Shown piece after piece: positions 59,729-64,000 of a stretch of 64,000 nucleotides of DNA. Below the pieces are notes generated by a model that was given only the letters and a program-made list of their open reading frames with translations, had not been told where the DNA came from and did not search any database. The position numbers and the translations under genes were made by a program. Position 1 is the stretch's first letter. Every line of letters begins with the position of its first letter. The DNA is from Bifidobacterium canis (GTDB taxonomy: Bacteria > Actinomycetota > Actinomycetes > Actinomycetales > Bifidobacteriaceae): the NCBI RefSeq assembly GCF_009727065.1, contig NZ_WNLP01000001.1:186001-250000 (forward strand), written 5' to 3'.

Positions 59729-60913
59729 ATGACCGCCGACCAAAAGAACAAGCAGAACACTGACGCCGTGCATATCGAGCTGACCGACGAATTACGCGCG
59801 ATCCGCCGCGAGCTGCACCGTCATCCGGAACGTTCGTTCAAAGAATTCAACACCAGCAAGTATCTGCGCTCGATACTGGAGGCGCACGGCATCACGATTC
59901 TGCCCGACCCGATGGAAACCGGCCTCGTCGCGCAGATAGAAGGTGCGCATGACGGCCCGCAGATCGGCTTGCGCGCAGACATCGACGGTCTGCCGATTCA
60001 CGAAGACAGTGGTCTGCCGTTCCCCTCCGAAAACGAAGGAGTGATGCACGGCTGCGGGCACGACCTACATATGACGAGTCTGCTGGGCGCCGCATTCTGG
60101 CTCGCAGACCACCGCGACCGCATTCACGGTACGATTCGCTTGATATTCCAACCAGCTGAAGAGCTTGGGCGCGGTGCGCGCGCGGTGATCGACGCAGGAC
60201 TCATCGACGGATTGGACGCGATGATCGGCACGCACAACAATCCCGACTACAAGCCGGGCGAAGTGGCCGTGGGTTTCGAACCGATGATGGCCGGCTGCGT
60301 GCGATTCCGAGTGAATCTGCACGCCCAGGGCACGCACGCAGGCTACCCGCATCGCGGCACTGGACCGATGGGCGCGATGGCCACGATGATTCTCGCATTG
60401 CAGACGATTGTGAGCCGCAACGTGTCGCCATTCCACCCGCTCGTGGTGTCGGTGACCGAAGTGCACGGCGGCGACGTGTGGAACGTGGTGCCCGCCGAAG
60501 CTGGATTCCAAGGCACCGCACGCTACTTCCACCGCGAAGACGGCGATTTGGCGGCGGAACGTTTCAAGCAGATCGTCGAAAGTACCGCCGCAGCATATGG
60601 CATCGGCGTGGACTATGTGTGGGATGACTTCCAGCGTCCGCTCGTTTCCGATCACGATCTGGCGCGACTCGCAATGAAGCATGTGCCGAGTTACGCGCAA
60701 CTCGAACCGATCCATCCATCGATGGCTGGCGAGGATTTCGCGGAATACGAGACGAAGACGCGCCTGCTGTTCGCATTCATCGGTTCGAATGGACAGCCGG
60801 GTTGCGCTGACCTGCACTCACCGAAATTCGTAGGGCTTGACGAAGAGATTCCGACTGCCGCCGACTTCTACGCGAACTCCGCGCTCGAGGTGCTCGACTA
60901 CCTTCGCCAGTGA
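59729..60913 (+). CDS. M20-family amidohydrolase (N-acyl-amino-acid/hippurate hydrolase type)
   Basis: A 394-aa zinc aminoacylase-like enzyme. The metal ligands lie in the RADIDGLPI, HGCGHDLHM and PAEELGRGARAVI blocks, then GTHAGYPHRGTGP. The C-terminal metal ligand is HSPKF. The start ATG 59729 follows GGAGG. The location beside metQNI may link it to N-acyl methionine or other acyl amino acids, but this is only positional. Confidence 0.87.
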   Translation: MTADQKNKQNTDAVHIELTDELRAIRRELHRHPERSFKEFNTSKYLRSILEAHGITILPDPMETGLVAQIEGAHDGPQIGLRADIDGLPIHEDSGLPFPSENEGVMHGCGHDLHMTSLLGAAFWLADHRDRIHGTIRLIFQPAEELGRGARAVIDAGLIDGLDAMIGTHNNPDYKPGEVAVGFEPMMAGCVRFRVNLHAQGTHAGYPHRGTGPMGAMATMILALQTIVSRNVSPFHPLVVSVTEVHGGDVWNVVPAEAGFQGTARYFHREDGDLAAERFKQIVESTAAAYGIGVDYVWDDFQRPLVSDHDLARLAMKHVPSYAQLEPIHPSMAGEDFAEYETKTRLLFAFIGSNGQPGCADLHSPKFVGLDEEIPTAADFYANSALEVLDYLRQ

Positions 60914-60961
60914 ACGCACCGGCTACGGTTTTGTGACACGCGATACCTACACTAAGGGCTT

Positions 60962-62657
60962 ATGACTATGCTTCGATTCGCACTTGCACAAATAGACACC
61001 TGCGTGGGCGCTTTGGCCGCCAATGCAGACAAGACACTGGAATATGCGGCACGTGCCGCACGCGGCGGCGCACAGGTGGTGGTGTTCCCCGAAATGACAC
61101 TCACCGGATACCCGATCGAAGATCTGGCTTTGCGCGCCACGTTCCGCAAGGCAGCATGGCAGACCGCCAATGATCTTGCTTCACGCTTGGCTGCTGATGG
61201 GCTCGGCGAACTGTTCGTGATCGTCGGTACCATCGGCACCGACCGCGAGAACGGCAAACCGCGCAATCGACTGGTCGTGCTGCACGATGGTGTGGTGTGG
61301 GCGGGATACGACAAGCATTTCCTGCCGAATTATGGTGTGTTCGACGAATTCCGCATTTTCTCGTCGGGAGACCGCTCCGTGGTGCTCGACGTTGACGGCG
61401 CGCGCTTGGCATGGCCATCTGCGAAGACATCTGGCAGGAAGGCGGCCCCGTTGCGGCGCTCGCCGAACAGAACATCGACGTGTTGGTGACGATCAACGGT
61501 TCGCCATACGAAGAAGGAAAACTGATACGCGTCTGCAACTGTGCCGCAAGCGCGCGGCGGAAGTGCATGCACCCGTGCTGTATGTCAACCAGGTGGGCGG
61601 TCAGGACGATCTCGTGTTCGACGGCGGCAGCTTCGCCGTCGACGCGGACGGCACGTTGCTTGAGCGCTCGCCTATGTTCGTTGAAGATCTGACCTTCCTC
61701 GATATCGACACAAAGGCAGGCAAGCAGCAGGTCGGTTCCGTGGTCGACGTCATGGATGCGGACCAGCAGGTGTACACGGCCTGCGTGCTCGGACTCAAAG
61801 ACTACATGGTCAAGAATGGGTTCACTGGCGTGTGCCTCGGGCTCTCCGGCGGCATCGACTCGGCTCTCGTGGCTGCAATGGCCGCGGACGCGATAGGGGG
61901 AGAGCACGTGCAGGGCATCTCGATGCCGAGCATGTATTCGTCAAGCGGCTCCAAAGACGACGCCGCACAGCTCGCTGAGAATCTCGGTGCGAAATATGAT
62001 GTGCAGGCCATCGAACCATTGTTCAACGCCTTTCAGAACCAGCTTCACCTTGAAGGAGTGAGCGCCGAGAACCTGCAAGCTCGCATTCGTGGCGTCATCG
62101 TCATGGCCTACTCGAATTCCGATGGGCTGCTCGCACTGGCGACGGGCAACAAATCTGAGCTCGCCTGTGGGTACTCGACCATTTACGGCGATGCGGTCGG
62201 CGGGTATGCGCCCATCAAAGATCTGTTCAAAACCAAGGTATGGCAGTTGGCTCGCTGGCGTAACCAGGCGCTGAAGAACGGCATCGGCATCGGCGGTCTG
62301 CCGATCGTCGGCAACGATGCGGGAAGCGCCGGAATCACGCCAAAGAGCGGCGAGATCATTCCGAACAATTCGATCACCAAGGCACCAAGCGCGGAATTGC
62401 GCCCAGGGCAGAAGGATTCCGATTCGTTGCCGGAATATGCGTTGCTCGACCAAGTGCTCGCGGCCTACATTGAACATGCGGAAGGACGCGCCGACCTGTT
62501 GGCCGACGGCTTCGACGAGCAGACGGTAGACACGGTGATGCGCCTCGTGGATCGCGCCGAATGGAAGCGCCGCCAATACCCGCTGGGGCCGAAGGTGAGC
62601 GCGCTCGCATTCGGGCGTGACCGCAGACTGCCGGTCAGCGATGCTTTCCGCGAATAG
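60962..62657 (+). CDS. nadE: Glutamine-hydrolysing NAD+ synthetase, frame broken twice as sequenced
   Basis: The N-terminal nitrilase-like glutaminase has EMTLTGYPIEDL (Glu), YDKHFLPNYGVFDE (Lys) and, after correction, MAICEDIW (Cys). The C-terminal synthetase has CLGLSGGIDSALVAAMAADA (ATP loop) and GNKSELACGYSTIYGDAVG. Two -1 shifts: GG 61408-61409 (restores RLGMAICEDIW) and the A-run 61518-61521 (restores GKTDTRLQLC). Corrected length is 565 aa, matching the family. This is normally essential, so error is likely. Confidence 0.9.
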
Positions 62658-62803
62658 ATGAAAAACGCCGCGTAAGCTTTGTCCGCAACGCGGATAATCG
62701 CAAATAATACAAATAAATAAACGAGTGTAACTAACACAAGTGCCGTTATCTAGCAACGCGAATAAAGTTCGTGATCGCTTTGCGGCACTGATAGGAGAGC
62801 GAC

Positions 62804-63010
62804 ATGGCAGATACGCAGGAGTGGTACTACAACACGGTGACCGGAGAAGTGGAGCAGGGGCCGCAGTCGCCGATGCAGAACAGGCTCGGGCCTTACAAGA
62901 CGCGCGAAGACGCTCAGAAAGCGTTGGAAATCGCGAAAAAGCGTAACAAGAAGTGGGACGATCAAGACCGCGCATGGAACAGTTGGAACAACGACGACTC
63001 GCATAAGTAA
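62804..63010 (+). CDS. Small SPOR-like protein
   Basis: A 68-aa protein with a start at ATG 62804 after GGAGAG. It begins EWYYNTVTGEVEQGPQS and continues GPYKTREDAQKALEIAKKRN, the pattern of short actinobacterial SPOR-domain-like proteins. It is soluble, with a charged tail. The function is unknown. Confidence 0.75.
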   Translation: MADTQEWYYNTVTGEVEQGPQSPMQNRLGPYKTREDAQKALEIAKKRNKKWDDQDRAWNSWNNDDSHK

Positions 63011-63060
63011 TCGATACCACTGACCGTTCCGTGTGACCTGTCTCGAACGAATGGTGCATA

Positions 63061-63097
63061 TTGTGCGCGGCATGACATTGCGTCACGCCGCGCACAA
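63061..63097 (+). terminator. Hairpin after the SPOR-like gene
   Basis: An 11-bp outer stem (63061-63071 with 63087-63097) continued by an inner TGAC/GTCA pair with one A-C mismatch. It lies 51 nt after the stop. Confidence 0.65.
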
Positions 63098-63171
63098 CTA
63101 TCTGTGCTACTTATGCGCACCCCTCGAAAAGTTTCGAAAACTACGTGCTGTTCGGCGTGGTTGTACGCAAA

Positions 63172-63190
63172 TGTGACCAAGCTCACGCAT
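63172..63190. promoter_or_regulatory. Dyad upstream of pflB matching the importer-promoter motif
   Basis: TGTGACCAAGCTCACGCAT, differing at one base from the reverse complement of 25540-25558. The dyad core is TGTGA-N6-TCACG. It is 102 bp upstream of the pflB ATG. Candidate -10 elements (TAGTAT or TATAGA, 63221-63229) follow. This fits a global carbon regulator acting on fermentation and sugar uptake. Confidence 0.55.
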
Positions 63191-63291
63191 TTGACGCTAT
63201 GCCAGCGAAGCCATTCCCGCTAGTATAGAGGTTGTTACGAAGTACAGCGCAGAGTTGCGCGGTACACAGCTACAGCCCAAAAGGAGTGGCA

Positions 63292-64000
63292 ATGGCAGCA
63301 ATTGAAAATGCGACCGAGCTTTCCCCGGAAGCCATCAAGGAAAAGGCTTGGGAAGGTTTCGTACCAGGTAACTGGGAAAAGACATTGACGTTCGTGACTT
63401 CATTCAGAAGAACTACACGCCATACGAAGGAGATGAGTCCTTCCTCGCAGACGCCACTGAGAAGACGAAGCATCTGTGGAAGTATCTTGACGACAACTAC
63501 CTCGCTGTAGAGCGCAAGCAGCGCGTCTACGACGTTGACACCCACACCCCGGCAGACATCGACGCGTTCCCGGCCGGCTACATCGATTCCCCTGAAGTCG
63601 ACAACGTGATCGTCGGCCTGCAGACCGATGTTCCGTGCAAGCGCGCAATGATGCCGAACGGCGGCTGGCGCATGGTCGAGCAGGCCATCAAGGAAGCAGG
63701 CAAGGAGCCTGATCCGGAGATCAAGAAGATCTTCACCCGCTACCGCAAGACCCACAACGATGGTGTGTTCGGCGTCTACACGAAGAACATCAAGGTTGCA
63801 CGTCACAACAAGATCCTCACCGGTCTTCCGGATGCCTACGGCCGTGGCCGCATCATCGGCGACTACCGTCGTGTGGCTCTCTACGGTGTCGACACGCTGA
63901 TCAAGTTCAAGCAGCGCGACAAGGACGCGATCCCATACCGCAACGATTTCTCGGAGACCGAGATCGAGCACTGGATCCGTTACCGCGAAGAGCATGACGA
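63292..64000 (+). CDS. pflB: Formate C-acetyltransferase (pyruvate formate-lyase), 3' end cut and one frameshift as sequenced
   Basis: The N-terminal part of the glycyl-radical enzyme converting pyruvate and CoA to acetyl-CoA and formate. It starts at ATG 63292 after AAAGGAG. After WEK the frame is lost in the A-run 63377-63380; restoring one A gives NWEKDIDVRDFIQKNY and then LADATEKTKHLW. The PFL blocks GGWRMVEQAIKEAG, FTRYRKTHNDGVF, ILTGLPDAYGRGRIIGDYRR and VALYGVDTLI are present. The radical domain lies beyond the window. Confidence 0.92.

Noticed and set aside
62668-62693. CCGCGT/ACGCGG hairpin after nadE
   Set aside because: Only six base pairs and no T-tail; too weak to call.
63191-63226. 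TTGACG and TAGTAT as the pflB promoter pair
   Set aside because: The spacer is 24 bp, too long for a normal sigma-70 promoter.
1-64000. CRISPR arrays, tRNA or rRNA genes, transposases or phage genes
   Set aside because: I looked for regular short repeats, cloverleaf sequences and DDE or integrase motifs in the gaps and saw none.

Overview
The window looks like chromosome from a Bifidobacterium (high-GC Actinobacteria). The evidence is the gene content and order: DUF3046-recA-recX, rnpB, long-form hpf-secA, a PASTA kinase beside a polyprenyl synthase, a sigma factor with a charged low-complexity N-terminus followed by parE, DUF4193-dut-rel, sepH and pflB. The species cannot be fixed by eye. 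No rRNA, tRNA, CRISPR array or transposase gene was seen.

Layout. 1-18.1 kb is housekeeping: a DUF3046 tail, recA behind a perfect LexA box, recX, RNase P RNA on the minus strand, hpf, secA, trpD, a small membrane protein, an acyltransferase, a PknL-like PASTA kinase, a polyprenyl diphosphate synthase, a DUF4192-like gene, rpoD and a topoisomerase subunit B (parE type). 18.3-37.6 kb is an accessory pectin/galacturonate locus: uxaB-kdgK-kdgA-lacI-uxaC, a second lacI on the opposite strand, a lipoprotein binding protein with two ABC permeases, a GH43 glycosidase, a very large secreted GH28 polygalacturonase plus CE8 pectin methylesterase with a sortase signal, and uxaA. 37.7-49.1 kb holds a GT4 glycosyltransferase, an MFS transporter, the giant helicase lhr, parC and an alkaline-phosphatase-superfamily protein. 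49.1-64 kb holds sepH, DUF4193, dut, rel, ppiB, a VapBC-like module, a HAD phosphatase, metQNI, an M20 amidohydrolase, nadE, a SPOR-like small protein and the start of pflB.

How the locus should work (inference from families): the wall-anchored enzyme removes methyl esters (CE8) and cuts galacturonan (GH28). Short galacturonides enter through the binding protein and two permeases, which lack a local ATPase and probably share one encoded elsewhere. Galacturonate is then processed by UxaC, UxaB, UxaA, KdgK and KdgA to pyruvate and glyceraldehyde-3-phosphate. This joins the lower half of the bifid shunt and the pflB branch. The importer promoter and the pflB promoter share a nearly identical 19-bp dyad.

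Sequence quality. Eight genes carry thirteen -1 frameshifts (parE, lacI-2, permease 2, sepH, vapC, metN, nadE, pflB). In nearly all, one base is missing from a short homopolymer, and restoring it gives a whole number of codons and continuous homology. This looks like sequencing or assembly error, not gene decay, and I annotate these as single genes. The GH28/CE8 gene is different: it carries an in-frame TAG caused by a substitution.
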